This document shows positions 34,727 through 42,790 of a stretch of 42,790 nt of DNA, one piece after another; within the stretch, counting starts at the first letter, position 1; each line of letters begins with the position of its first letter. A model generated the notes under the pieces. The model made no database searches and was not told the DNA's origin. It saw nothing but the letters and a program-made list of their open reading frames with translations. The translations under genes and the position numbers were made by a program. The stretch is from Silicimonas sp. (GTDB lineage Bacteria; Pseudomonadota; Alphaproteobacteria; Rhodobacterales; Rhodobacteraceae): positions 1-42,790 of the forward strand of contig JAJEAC010000067.1 of NCBI GenBank assembly GCA_022824315.1, read 5' to 3'.

Positions 34727-35608
34727 TCAACCCTTGACCGCGCCCGCCGTCAGCCCGCTGACGATCTGCCGCTGGAAGAACAGGATCAGTACGAAGAGCG
34801 GTGCTGTGGCCGAGACAACGGCTGCGACCGCAAACATAATGTTGCCCTGCACCTGAACCGAGCCGAGGAAGCTGGCGACCGCCGGGACCATCGTCTCGTT
34901 CGGTTTGCTCAGTAGCATCGAGGTGACAGCATAGTCATTGTAGGCAAGCAGAAAGCTGAAGAGGCCCGTGGTGATCACCCCTGGCCACATGACCGGCACG
35001 ATGACGTTCCAGAAAGCCTGGAACCGGGTGCAGCCGTCGACCATGGCACTTTCGTCCATGTCTTTCGGGATGTTCAGGAAGAACGAATGCAGCATCCAGA
35101 GCGTGAAGGGCTGGTTGATCGCCACAAGCACGATGATGGTTGTCGCCTTTAATCCCCAGATGTTCCACTCGAAGAACGGCAGCATATAACCCGAAACCAG
35201 CGTGATGTGCGGCATTGCGCGAAACGCGAGGGCTGCCATCAGGACCCAGAAGGCATAGCGGAAGCCAGAGCGGGCCAGCGCGTACCCACCGAGCGTTCCG
35301 AAGGTGAGCGAAATGCAGACTGTGAAGAAAACGATGACCAAGGTGTTGAATACGTTTCTCCAGAATTCCTCCTGGATCCAAGCACCGAAATAGCCATTGA
35401 GCGTAAAGGCGCTACCGGTTTCACGGGTCGTGAGGATGCCGTAGATGGCGTTGGTCCAGTCCGCTTTCGAGAAGAAGTCGCCCTGCACCTTGAAGCTGCC
35501 CCATACCGTCCAAAGGAAGGGAAAGGCCGCGATGATCAGCCAGGTGATCACGAGCGCATAGGAAACAACTCTTAGCGTTGTGAGACGGGATTCTGCCTTC
35601 GTCGCCAT
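34727..35608 (-). CDS. second ABC system: permease (MalG type)
   Basis: This 293-aa membrane protein has the MalG-type C-terminus GGLTAGAVKG and an EAA loop in MDESAMVDGCTRFQAFWNVIVP. Six membrane segments are evident, the first at VVSYALVITWLIIAAFPFLW. A GGAG site precedes the ATG. It starts 13 bases after the stop of the upstream permease and belongs to the minus-strand operon. Confidence 0.9.
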   Translation of the reverse strand: MATKAESRLTTLRVVSYALVITWLIIAAFPFLWTVWGSFKVQGDFFSKADWTNAIYGILTTRETGSAFTLNGYFGAWIQEEFWRNVFNTLVIVFFTVCISLTFGTLGGYALARSGFRYAFWVLMAALAFRAMPHITLVSGYMLPFFEWNIWGLKATTIIVLVAINQPFTLWMLHSFFLNIPKDMDESAMVDGCTRFQAFWNVIVPVMWPGVITTGLFSFLLAYNDYAVTSMLLSKPNETMVPAVASFLGSVQVQGNIMFAVAAVVSATAPLFVLILFFQRQIVSGLTAGAVKG

Positions 35609-35621
35609 GATTGTCGTCTCC

Positions 35622-36653
35622 TCAATGTACCTTGGCGTTGAAATCGCGCCAGGTGCGGATCAGCACGGGTGTCAGCAGGATCACAACGCCGAGGATCGTC
35701 AGCATCGAGGTCGCACCGGCAGAGGCGTAGAGCGGATTGCCGGCTTCACGAAGGTCGCTGACGATGAAGGTACTCAGTGACTGAGCGTGAGCCTCCGCCT
35801 GGAAACTGACCAGCGGTTCGAACACCCGGAAATTGTCCATCAGAAGCATCAGCGTGACGAAGGACACGAGCGGCATCAGGTGTGGAACCACGACGCTGAT
35901 CATCGTCTGCCACTTGTTGGCTCCATCCACACGCGCAGCCTCCAACGTGTCCTGTGGCACCGTTTGCAGCCCGGCATAAAACGTGATGAAGGCGAAAGGC
36001 AGGGTGTGCCAGACCCCGTAGACCATCAGCATGATCCACATGAGTGGCGTCGAGGCCTTGATGCTGAGGGACGGGTCGTTGAAGATGTTCTGAAGCGTTG
36101 CGCCGATGATGCCTTCACCATCGACCATCCAGGAAAGGATCATCGAGCCGACAATCGTCGCGACAAGGAAAGGCAAGAGCGAGATGAAAATCGCCACACC
36201 ACGGAACGCCTTGGGCAGGTTGTTTACGCCGACGGCAACGGCCAGTCCGAAAATCAAAACCAGAGGTGTCACAACAAAGGTGTAGGTCAGCGTAAAGACC
36301 AGGGCCTTGTAGAATTTCAGGTCCATTATGCCATCAATGAAGGATGGCAATCCGGTTGATGTGCGCCAGACCTCAGCGATCTCTGCGGACGCGAGGTGGG
36401 ACCGGTCAAAATATGTGGCTAGGCCGTTGAATTGACCAAGAGGCCGCTCTTCACGCAGTTTGGCAGTCGCTTCTGTATCGACCTGGGTTTCCTCAACACA
36501 GCCGAAGGGGCCACAGCTTTCCGAGACCACCAGGACCTGTTCGTGCTGCACAAACAGCGACTGGATGAAGACTGAGACAATGGGCAGGGCGATAAAAAGT
36601 ACCATCGCCGAGAGTGTCGGCAAGATGAACCAAAAGAACGTGCGGTGTTTCAT
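35622..36653 (-). CDS. second ABC system: permease (MalF type) with periplasmic insert
   Basis: This 343-aa membrane protein has the first segment FWFILPTLSAMVLFIALPIVS and the EAA loop DTLEAARVDGANKWQTMISVVVP. Between the first and second membrane segments is a ~85-residue hydrophilic insert (about residues 30-115). It contains a CGPFGC pair of cysteines that could form a disulfide in the periplasm. This insert is longer than in the first system's MalF-type subunit, and may contact the binding protein. The gene lies between the binding-protein gene and the second permease. Confidence 0.88.
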   Translation of the reverse strand: MKHRTFFWFILPTLSAMVLFIALPIVSVFIQSLFVQHEQVLVVSESCGPFGCVEETQVDTEATAKLREERPLGQFNGLATYFDRSHLASAEIAEVWRTSTGLPSFIDGIMDLKFYKALVFTLTYTFVVTPLVLIFGLAVAVGVNNLPKAFRGVAIFISLLPFLVATIVGSMILSWMVDGEGIIGATLQNIFNDPSLSIKASTPLMWIMLMVYGVWHTLPFAFITFYAGLQTVPQDTLEAARVDGANKWQTMISVVVPHLMPLVSFVTLMLLMDNFRVFEPLVSFQAEAHAQSLSTFIVSDLREAGNPLYASAGATSMLTILGVVILLTPVLIRTWRDFNAKVH

Positions 36654-36686
36654 CGCATATGCCCCGTCGTGAAATCCAATGGGTTT

Positions 36687-36711
36687 AAGAGGGCCCCCGA
36701 GGGGCCCCCTT
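36687..36711 (-). terminator. intercistronic hairpin after the second ABC binding-protein gene
   Basis: On the minus strand AAGGGGGCCCC pairs with GGGGCCCTCTT across a TCG loop, giving 11 bp with one G-U pair. It begins 12 bases after the binding-protein stop and is not followed by a U-run. It is the third such hairpin at the same position in a transport operon in this window. Confidence 0.8.
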
Positions 36712-36722
36712 CACGGGAGAGG

Positions 36723-37967
36723 CTACTGCAGGAAGCCTGCTTCCTTCGCAGCGGTCCGGTATGCCGCTTCAACGTCAGCAAGAGCGTCTTCTGCGCTCTC
36801 GTCACCCTTGTAGAAGTCCACCAGTTCGGAACCCAGTGCGTTGTGCATCAGGTTGATGAACGGGATCATCGGGTAGGGCTTGGCACCAGCTGCTGCAGTT
36901 GCCGAAACACCTGCTGCTGCCGGGCCGGCCTGGAAGCCGTCGATCAGCCAGATGGCTTTGTCGTTGTGCTCTTCCATCAGATCAGAGGTCAGACCGCTGA
37001 CCAGAGCCGCAAAGGTGGCCTCCGCGTCTTCATCCGGAATGTTCTTGGCGACGGTCACGCCATCCCACCACAGGGTTGCGGCCGGTGTCGATCCGCCACC
37101 TGCTGTGGGTGCTGCAGACAAAACGGTGTTTGACGTGACTTCGTCGCTCGAACCTTCATCGTCAAGAACCGCACCACCGCGCGACCCCCACATGACGGCC
37201 ATGGCCGCCTTTCCGGCTTCCCACAGGCCCTGGGTCTCATTCGAGGCATGGCTCAGGTGATCCGGGTGCGAGTACTCGAGCAGCGACTTGATTGTCCCCA
37301 GAGCGGCAATGCCTTCGGGCGAGTTGACGTTTGGCTCAGCCGAACCCGGCTTGAACAACTCACCTCCGTTGGCGAAGAAGAAAAGGTTGAAAATTTCGCC
37401 GACGTTCCAGCCAACCTTCATGTTCATCACGATCGGATGTTCCATGATGCCTGCAGCGCGGATTTTCTCGGCCGCTGCAACGATCTCTTCAACAGTTGCC
37501 GGGATCCCTTCGACACCGGCCTGCTCGAGGATGTCGGTGCGCGAATACAGGTGCTGGGAGTTCGCCATGAATGCCACAGCCATGACTTTGCCGCCGATGG
37601 TGATCAGCTGCGACGGCTTCAGGTGCTGGCCGTATTTTGCAACATATTCGTCCAGCGGGCGGACCAGATCGTCGTTCATCAGCTGGGTCAGGGTCGAGTT
37701 GGCGACGATGACAGAGGTGTACTCTGCCGGGTTCGGGGTCAGAGCCTGGTTCATCATGTCACGCGTGTTGTCGCGGAGGTTGATGGTGAACTCGCCGGCA
37801 TTTGCCGCGCAATTGGCTTCGGCGGCGCCAGCAACGGCCTGAATGGCCGGGAAGTCGGAGCCGAGGATCCGGACCGATTTGCCGGACGGACCACAGTCTG
37901 CCGCGAATGCTGTCGAACCCATTAGGCCAGCTACGGCACCCGCGAGGGCTACTTTCTTCAGTAACAT
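36723..37967 (-). CDS. second ABC system: sugar-binding protein
   Basis: This 414-aa periplasmic protein has a clear signal peptide (LLKKVALAGAVAGLMGSTAFA, cut before ADCGPSG). It has the family-1 extracellular-binding layout: SVRILGSDFPAIQ, SVIVANSTLTQLMNDDLVRPL, SQHLYSRTDILEQAGVEGIP, AAMAVMWGSRGGAVLDD. Three Cys residues (mature C4, and one near residue 53) could form a disulfide; the count is by eye. GGAGAACTAA before the ATG is a good ribosome site. The ligand is not known and differs from the first system in sequence. Confidence 0.88.
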   Translation of the reverse strand: MLLKKVALAGAVAGLMGSTAFAADCGPSGKSVRILGSDFPAIQAVAGAAEANCAANAGEFTINLRDNTRDMMNQALTPNPAEYTSVIVANSTLTQLMNDDLVRPLDEYVAKYGQHLKPSQLITIGGKVMAVAFMANSQHLYSRTDILEQAGVEGIPATVEEIVAAAEKIRAAGIMEHPIVMNMKVGWNVGEIFNLFFFANGGELFKPGSAEPNVNSPEGIAALGTIKSLLEYSHPDHLSHASNETQGLWEAGKAAMAVMWGSRGGAVLDDEGSSDEVTSNTVLSAAPTAGGGSTPAATLWWDGVTVAKNIPDEDAEATFAALVSGLTSDLMEEHNDKAIWLIDGFQAGPAAAGVSATAAAGAKPYPMIPFINLMHNALGSELVDFYKGDESAEDALADVEAAYRTAAKEAGFLQ

Positions 37968-38063
37968 TTAGTTCTCCTTGGTTTCTGTTGGTTCGGTGCG
38001 CCTTGCAACCGCGCACCGCTCGGTGAACCACGGCCCTTGCCGGACCGGGGTCATGGCTTCGGG

Positions 38064-39113
38064 TCAGTCCCCGACTCGCTCTCCCGTATTTGCATCGAAG
38101 AGGTGGCAGTGATCTGTTGAGATGCGGATCGAAACCGTGTCATCGATTTCGGCGCGATAGTTCTTGTCGGCCTTCACGGATACCAGAGAGCCGCCGATAC
38201 GGACGGACACCATTGTTGCGTCCCCCAGGAGTTCCATCGTGTAGATCGGGGCGTTGATCTGGCCGCCTTCGGAAACCACCTCTGCATCCTCGGCGCGGAA
38301 GCCAAGGGTCAGAGGGCCTTCCGGCGCCGAAAGGCCTTCGATCAATGCGTTTTCGGCCTTGAAGGAACCGCCGTCCATCTCGCCATCAACAAGGTTCATG
38401 GCCGGGTTGCCGATGAAGCTCGCCACGAATGCGTTGGCGGGTTTGTCGTAAATCTCAGTCGGGGTGCCAACCTGCTGCACGACACCTTGCTTCATGACCA
38501 CAACGCGGTCGGCGAGTGTCATGGCTTCGATCTGGTCGTGGGTCACGTAAACCGTTGTCACGGCCAGCTCATGGCTGAGGTTCTTGATCTGGGCCCGGGT
38601 GGAGACCCGGAGCTTGGCGTCAAGGTTCGAAAGCGGTTCGTCCATCAGGAAGACGTTAGGTTCCCGCACGATCGCCCGGGCGAGCGCGACACGCTGCCGC
38701 TGGCCACCCGACAGCTCCGCCGGCTTTCGGTGCAGGAACTCATCCAGCTCCACCATGGCAGAGGCGCGGCGCACCCTTTCGTCATGTGTAGAGGGATCGA
38801 CACCGCGAACCTTCAAAGGAAAGCGGATGTTCTCGTAGACGTTCATGTTGGGGTAGAGCGCGTAGGACTGGAACACCATGGCGACGTCGCGGTCTTTTGG
38901 CTCAAGGTCATTGACGACACGGCCGTCAATCGAGATTTCGCCCGACGAAGGATCCTCAAGCCCCGCGACCATTCGCATCGTTGTCGTCTTGCCGCAGCCC
39001 GAGGGGCCGAGAAGAACGAGAAACTCGCGATCTGCAATTGTCAGATCAAAATCATGTACGCCAACGAAGCTGCCCCACCGTTTGGTGATGTTGCTCAAGA
39101 CGATTTCGGCCAT
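38064..39113 (-). CDS. second ABC system: ATPase (MalK/UgpC type)
   Basis: This 349-aa ATPase has Walker A GPSGCGKTT (36-44), FQSYALYPNMNVYENI, signature LSGGQRQRVALARAI, Walker B VFLMDEPLSNLD and THDQIEAMT. A C-terminal TOBE-type region (LTLGFRAEDAEVVSEGG) follows. Here the ATPase gene is first in the operon, whereas it follows the permeases in the other system. It is probably the promoter-proximal gene, controlled from the region with the inverted repeat at 39196-39217. Confidence 0.92.
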   Translation of the reverse strand: MAEIVLSNITKRWGSFVGVHDFDLTIADREFLVLLGPSGCGKTTTMRMVAGLEDPSSGEISIDGRVVNDLEPKDRDVAMVFQSYALYPNMNVYENIRFPLKVRGVDPSTHDERVRRASAMVELDEFLHRKPAELSGGQRQRVALARAIVREPNVFLMDEPLSNLDAKLRVSTRAQIKNLSHELAVTTVYVTHDQIEAMTLADRVVVMKQGVVQQVGTPTEIYDKPANAFVASFIGNPAMNLVDGEMDGGSFKAENALIEGLSAPEGPLTLGFRAEDAEVVSEGGQINAPIYTMELLGDATMVSVRIGGSLVSVKADKNYRAEIDDTVSIRISTDHCHLFDANTGERVGD

Positions 39114-39195
39114 GCTCTCCCTCCCACGTCGGTCGCAGGCAGAACCGCAGTAGACATTATTACGGTAAACTCAGGGTCGGCGATTCGGCAAGCCT

Positions 39196-39217
39196 TTTTT
39201 GCATGCGTATGCAAAAA
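39196..39217. promoter_or_regulatory. perfect inverted repeat upstream of the second ABC operon
   Basis: TTTTTGCAT (39196-39204) and ATGCAAAAA (39209-39217) are perfect 9-bp arms separated by GCGT. It lies about 83-104 bp upstream of the ATPase start. The shape fits an operator. No regulator gene lies beside this operon, so the cognate protein is encoded elsewhere. It could alternatively be a hairpin in a long leader. Confidence 0.6.
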
Positions 39218-39284
39218 TTAATTAAGGTATTGACATTTAATACAAAACCAAAAAATCAATCACGGATAGAAGCAAGCCAGCACT

Positions 39285-39629
39285 TCACAGCACGGCCCAC
39301 TCCCTTGCGGTGATCTGCATGATCTCTCCTGTCTTGCGGGTTATCCCGTTCGACACCTCTTCGACGGTCTCTCTGACATGCTCGGCGCTTTCGAACACGC
39401 GGTTGACGAAGTGGCGATGCTTCAGAACCGAAGACAGCGTCTCGACGGGGTTCAACTCCGTACTGCAGGGTGACAGCATGACAAGAGAGACGTTGGCGGG
39501 GATCTCCGGTTCCCCGGACTGGTGCCAGCCCGTGCCGTCGAGGACGAGGAAGGCATGCTTGCACGCGTGAACCTGCTCCCCCATCTTCCGGAGATGGCGG
39601 TTCATCTCTGTTGTGTCAAACGAAGACCG
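39285..39629 (-). pseudogene. IS630-family transposase, C-terminal remnant
   Basis: The minus strand encodes SFDTTEMNRHLRKMGEQV, HAFLVLDGTGWHQS, and STELNPVETLSSVLKHRHF, the second Asp and the Glu of the IS630 DDE site. The usual LPPYSPELNPVE reads LSPCSTELNPVE, so it is degraded. The N-terminal half, with the first catalytic Asp, is absent. No terminal inverted repeats or TA duplications could be identified. The element is inactive. Confidence 0.75.
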
Positions 39630-40088
39630 TTGACAGGCCGGACGGGCAGCCGGTGGGGCCGGCACCGTTAGGGTCATCGGCCGGCACGAATGAACGCTCG
39701 GCACTGGCGCGCCTTCCTCGACAACGCTTCGGGGCCGTCGACACGGGTTCGAAAGGGAGAGGTACCGAAGACCGGAACGGCTCTCACCGACCGGAGCCCG
39801 CACATCCGGCGCCCGATAGGAAACGGCCGAAGATGACGAGGGAATAGGCTGGACCCAATTGCCGTGGGGCAGAAAGATCAATGCTCAATAGTGGCTCGAG
39901 TATTTACGTCCAAACAATTGTGGAAGAGAGCGACAAGGGGAATGCAAGGTCGGCCATCCATGTGGCGCGTGAGCCGGAAGCACTCGCAATGCCCTGATCC
40001 TTGAGCAAATTCCATGCCTCGGCTGCATGCCGGGTTGCTCCGCTGCGCATCGACCCTTAAAGGCGTCCGGCGTCGGCAGCGCTTCCTG
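39630..40088. other. 459-bp stretch between the IS remnant and ispD
   Basis: No gene is supported. Open frames here are not similar to known families. It may hold more IS630-derived debris or a former IspF region; I could see no IspF motifs (an HGxGxDVH-like block). Confidence 0.5.
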
Positions 40089-40778
40089 TCAATCAAGGCT
40101 TGCGAATTGGTCGAGCAGGACCCGTGCGCGGGCAAGATCGTCCGGCGTCGTGACCTTGATATTGGCCTCGGAGCCCTCGACGACCCGCACATCGAGCCCG
40201 GCGGCGCGGGCCACTTCGACATCGTCAGCGGCGTCGCCCGGGAAGTTCCGGTGCGCGTCCAGGATGCGCTTGAAATTGAACCCCTGCGGCGTCTGTGCGC
40301 GCCAGAGATCGTTCCGGGTCCGCGCTTCCAGCGCGATGCCGTCCTTCGCAAACCAGAGCGCGTCGACGACGGGCAGGGCGGGAAAGGCGCCGTCGTGCCT
40401 GTCGAGTGCATTGATGACCCCGCGGATGATGCGAGGGGTCACGAAGGGTCGGGCCGCATCGTGGATCAGTACGTTTCCGGGTGCGATGGGGACCAGCGCC
40501 TCAAGGCCGGCGCGAACCGATTGCGCGCGGGTTTCGCCGCCAACGACCGGGTTCAGCAGGCGATCCCGATCCATCCCTTCCATCGCCACGTCATACAGCT
40601 CGTCGTCTCCATTGCCGATGACGGCCAGGACGCAGGAAGTCTCCGGGAGGGCGAGGACGCATTCGATGGTGTGCCTCAGCATCGCCTTGCCACCTAGATC
40701 GGCGTATTGCTTCGGCACATCCCCGCCGATGCGCACGCCGCGTCCGGCCGCGACGATCAGGAATGCGGTCGCGGTCAT
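40089..40778 (-). CDS. ispD: 2-C-methyl-D-erythritol 4-phosphate cytidylyltransferase (IspD), stand-alone
   Basis: This 229-aa protein catalyses CTP-dependent cytidylylation in the MEP isoprenoid pathway. It has AAGRGVRIGGDVPKQYADLGG near the N-terminus, HDAARPFVTPR in the centre, LWRAQTPQGFNF, and the C-terminal ANIKVTTPDDLARARVLL. Many alphaproteobacteria carry an IspDF fusion; here the frame ends after the IspD domain with no IspF. It starts four bases after the dehydrogenase stop. An alternative is a related sugar-alcohol-phosphate cytidylyltransferase. Confidence 0.85.
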   Translation of the reverse strand: MTATAFLIVAAGRGVRIGGDVPKQYADLGGKAMLRHTIECVLALPETSCVLAVIGNGDDELYDVAMEGMDRDRLLNPVVGGETRAQSVRAGLEALVPIAPGNVLIHDAARPFVTPRIIRGVINALDRHDGAFPALPVVDALWFAKDGIALEARTRNDLWRAQTPQGFNFKRILDAHRNFPGDAADDVEVARAAGLDVRVVEGSEANIKVTTPDDLARARVLLDQFASLD

Positions 40779-40782
40779 GGCC

Positions 40783-41706
40783 TCACCACTCGAACGGAGG
40801 GGCGACTTCGTGGTCCGCCACTGCCATCGCGTCAGACACGATCCGCATTGGTGAAAGGTCAACGTCGCTTGACCCTGATGCGATCAATCCGGCAAGGCGT
40901 TCGTAGAGCGCTTGGTATTCCCGATCCGGACCCGACTCGGTTTCCTCACCGTCAATCAGCAGGCGTGCCCCGCCGTCGCAAAGCAGTGCTTCCTTGTCGT
41001 CCGCCAGAATCCTGATGTCCCATTGAGGGGATCCCTCTTCCAGCCAGTCGAGTTCCACCGACACTTTTGTTCCTTCCGAGTCGTGCAGGAGCATCTGCGC
41101 GGCGACCGGAGTGTCGCGATTCTCGGGAATCGAAAGGCTGGCTTCAGAAACGACAAGGGGGCGTGGGTGGATTGCAGTCAGGATGGAAAGGGCGTTGATG
41201 CCCGGATCGAACACGCCGAAGCCGTCCGCCTGCCAGATCCAGTCTTGGCCGGGGTGCCAGAACCTGACATCCTCCTTCCAGTCGATTCTCACTTCCCTTA
41301 CCAGCTTGCCTTTCAGCCAGTCCCTGGTCGCACGCACGGCGGCGGCCTCTCGCGAGTGCCATGATGCAAAGAGCGTCACACCCGACCTTTCGACGAACGA
41401 GGCAAGATCCAGTACTTCTGCAGGTGTCGTTCCGGGCGGCTTTTCCAGCATCACATGACATCCAGCCTCGGCGGCCAGCCGCGCGTCGGATTCCCGTGCC
41501 GACGGTGGCGTGCACAACGAAACGCAATCCACTTCCGGCACGTTCTCGAGAAGGCTCGCCAGGTTGCGAAATGCGGGAATGCCCTCCACCTCGGCGTTTC
41601 GACTGGCCGTCGCGACAAGTTCGAATTCGGCATTGGCTTCGATCGCCGGAATGTGCTGATCCCGGGCGATTTTGCCGATCCCGACGAGTGCAGTCTTGAG
41701 GGCCAA
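40783..41706 (-). CDS. L-arabinose/D-galactose 1-dehydrogenase (Gfo/Idh/MocA family)
   Basis: This 307-aa NAD(P)-dependent enzyme oxidises the C1 hydroxyl of an aldose to the lactone. It opens with the nucleotide-binding VGIGKIARDQHIPAIEAN. HVMLEKPPGTT carries the catalytic Lys of the EKP motif, and FWHPGQDWIWQADGFGVFDP followed by GINALSIL is the substrate block. The pattern matches the arabinose/galactose 1-dehydrogenase of Azospirillum as I know it. The likely start is a TTG at 41706, with AAAGGA ahead. It lies 4 bases upstream of ispD and is on the same strand. No downstream lactonase or dehydratase is present in the window. Confidence 0.85.
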   Translation of the reverse strand: MALKTALVGIGKIARDQHIPAIEANAEFELVATASRNAEVEGIPAFRNLASLLENVPEVDCVSLCTPPSARESDARLAAEAGCHVMLEKPPGTTPAEVLDLASFVERSGVTLFASWHSREAAAVRATRDWLKGKLVREVRIDWKEDVRFWHPGQDWIWQADGFGVFDPGINALSILTAIHPRPLVVSEASLSIPENRDTPVAAQMLLHDSEGTKVSVELDWLEEGSPQWDIRILADDKEALLCDGGARLLIDGEETESGPDREYQALYERLAGLIASGSSDVDLSPMRIVSDAMAVADHEVAPPFEW

Positions 41707-42790
41707 GCGCGATCCTTTCAATTTGGCCTGGGCCGTTAATCGTAGCGACCATCCTGACGTTGGACGTCATCGCAGTGGTGCCAGACGGGGCTTGGGTGAG
41801 GATGACATCGCCATTCGCGAGCTACAAGTGGCCCGAGAGATGGGCGATTGTCTCAGAGTTTCACTCTGCGCGCCTGATTCTAGTCGCCATCTTGCCACAA
41901 TTCGCCGTACAGGCCCGGAGAAATCCCGCTTTCACCTGGTTGCCCGATCCTCCCTACAGAAAAGGTCAAGCCGGCCGACCCAACTGATCGAGCGCCTTGG
42001 CCTGGTCCCTCGGCAGCTGGGAATCTTCTGAGAGTCCTGAAAGTCACTCCAATTCAAGTCGGGCGCAAATGCATGGCCGTAAATTCTGCCAGGTGCGTCG
42101 TCGGTCGGAAAATTTCCGACCCCCACTTCAGGCAGACAATCGGTCTTTCCTCGTCGAGTTCGTTACTCGTTGCTGCGTGAGAGCGGACAGGGACGCTTGC
42201 CGACGACAATCAGGCTGACCAGGCTTGTCCGGGAGAAGAGTGGGTCCAATCGAATCAGGTCACGATCCGTGTCTCTTGCCCTCGCCGTACAGTTGCATCA
42301 AGCCGCTCGTTCCTACCAGATGGTCCTGCACGCCGAGGCCTGGGGCCCGCAGCACGCGACCACCTTACACCTGTTCGACTTCGCGGATTTCACTGGAGGG
42401 TCGGAAGGGAATCCCTCGCGATTCGGGGACAACGGCTGATTCCATGGGAATCGGCCTGGCTCTTGCATGGCAACATCCGAAATTGCGTCGAATTCCGTTT
42501 GGCCGATGACCCGGCCCGGCGGCACCGTCGGCTTCGACAGCAGCGGGAAGGCATGGTCCGGACTGCCGGGCAGCGTCACCTCGATTGGCGTGATCCTAGC
42601 CCGACTTCCGCAACTCGGGGGTCTTGAGGTCCCTAACCCATTGATATTCCTGAATCCGACCCCCAAAGGTCGGCACTACACGACGCCCGACGGATTGCGG
42701 GCGCAATGCCGTCACGAAGAGAGTCGCGGCGCGCTTTGGGCGGGCAGGGTCATGCCGAGCTGGTGCAGCAGAAGCTCGTGCTCCTTCCTT
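41707..42790. other. final 1.08 kb without a recognised gene
   Basis: Neither strand shows a convincing coding pattern. A minus-strand frame at 42313-42666 and a plus-strand frame at 42170-42439 are of moderate length but match nothing I know. The dehydrogenase promoter must be near 41710-41760. A frame entering from the right edge on the minus strand cannot be excluded. Confidence 0.5.

Noticed and set aside
1..42790. CRISPR array
   Set aside because: No regularly spaced repeats of 24-40 bases and no cas genes were seen.

Overview
The window is high-GC alphaproteobacterial DNA. It most resembles a marine Rhodobacteraceae (Roseobacter-group) chromosome in an accessory, catabolic region. The evidence is a dmdA-type DMSP demethylase with its own acyl-CoA ligase, two complete sugar-type ABC uptake systems, a TRAP transporter, three LacI-family regulators, and scattered IS and gene relics. 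No phage, plasmid-replication or CRISPR signature was seen. Genus and species cannot be fixed by eye.

Layout. 0.3-1.1 kb: a PrlF/YhaV toxin-antitoxin pair with a visible operator-promoter. 1.3-4.3 kb: a sulfatase and, convergent to it, a class III CoA-transferase. 4.5-11.0 kb: a LacI regulator divergent from an ABC operon (binding protein, two permeases, ATPase) that ends in a DUF2961/GH172-type glycoside enzyme; four helically phased half-sites lie between them. 11.4-15.9 kb, minus strand: a homocysteine S-methyltransferase-like protein, a glycine amidinotransferase, a decayed DruA/DUF4338 gene, and a Rieske ferredoxin plus membrane desaturase pair (MocE/MocD-like). 16.0-18.1 kb: two tail-to-tail LacI regulators. 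One is divergent from the desaturase pair and the other from the TRAP operon.

18.3-24.9 kb: a TRAP transporter (DctP, DctQ, DctM), a broken 3-hydroxyisobutyrate dehydrogenase-like gene, a xylose-isomerase-like TIM-barrel enzyme, and a QuiC-type 3-dehydroshikimate dehydratase fused to an HPPD-like domain. This points to uptake and aromatisation of a shikimate- or quinate-like cyclic acid. The dehydrogenases expected for such a pathway are present only as fragments. 25.0-25.25 kb: remnants of a Gfo/Idh/MocA oxidoreductase and an SDR. 25.5-29.5 kb: an acyl-CoA dehydrogenase, an acyl-CoA ligase (DmdB-like) and dmdA in one tight operon for DMSP demethylation.

29.7-33.4 kb: a nucleotidyltransferase/HEPN-like pair, tRNA-Ser(GCU) and a RecD2-type helicase. 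33.6-39.1 kb, minus strand: a second ABC operon in the order ATPase, binding protein, two permeases, double SnoaL-like protein. An unexplained perfect inverted repeat lies upstream. 39.3-39.6 kb: an IS630-family transposase relic. 40.1-41.7 kb, minus strand: an L-arabinose/D-galactose 1-dehydrogenase and a stand-alone IspD. The last ~1.08 kb has no recognisable gene.

Two architectural themes recur. Each of the three binding-protein genes is followed directly by a strong hairpin without a U-tract before the membrane subunit genes. Each of the three LacI genes faces a divergent promoter carrying short motifs repeated at roughly 10-bp multiples.
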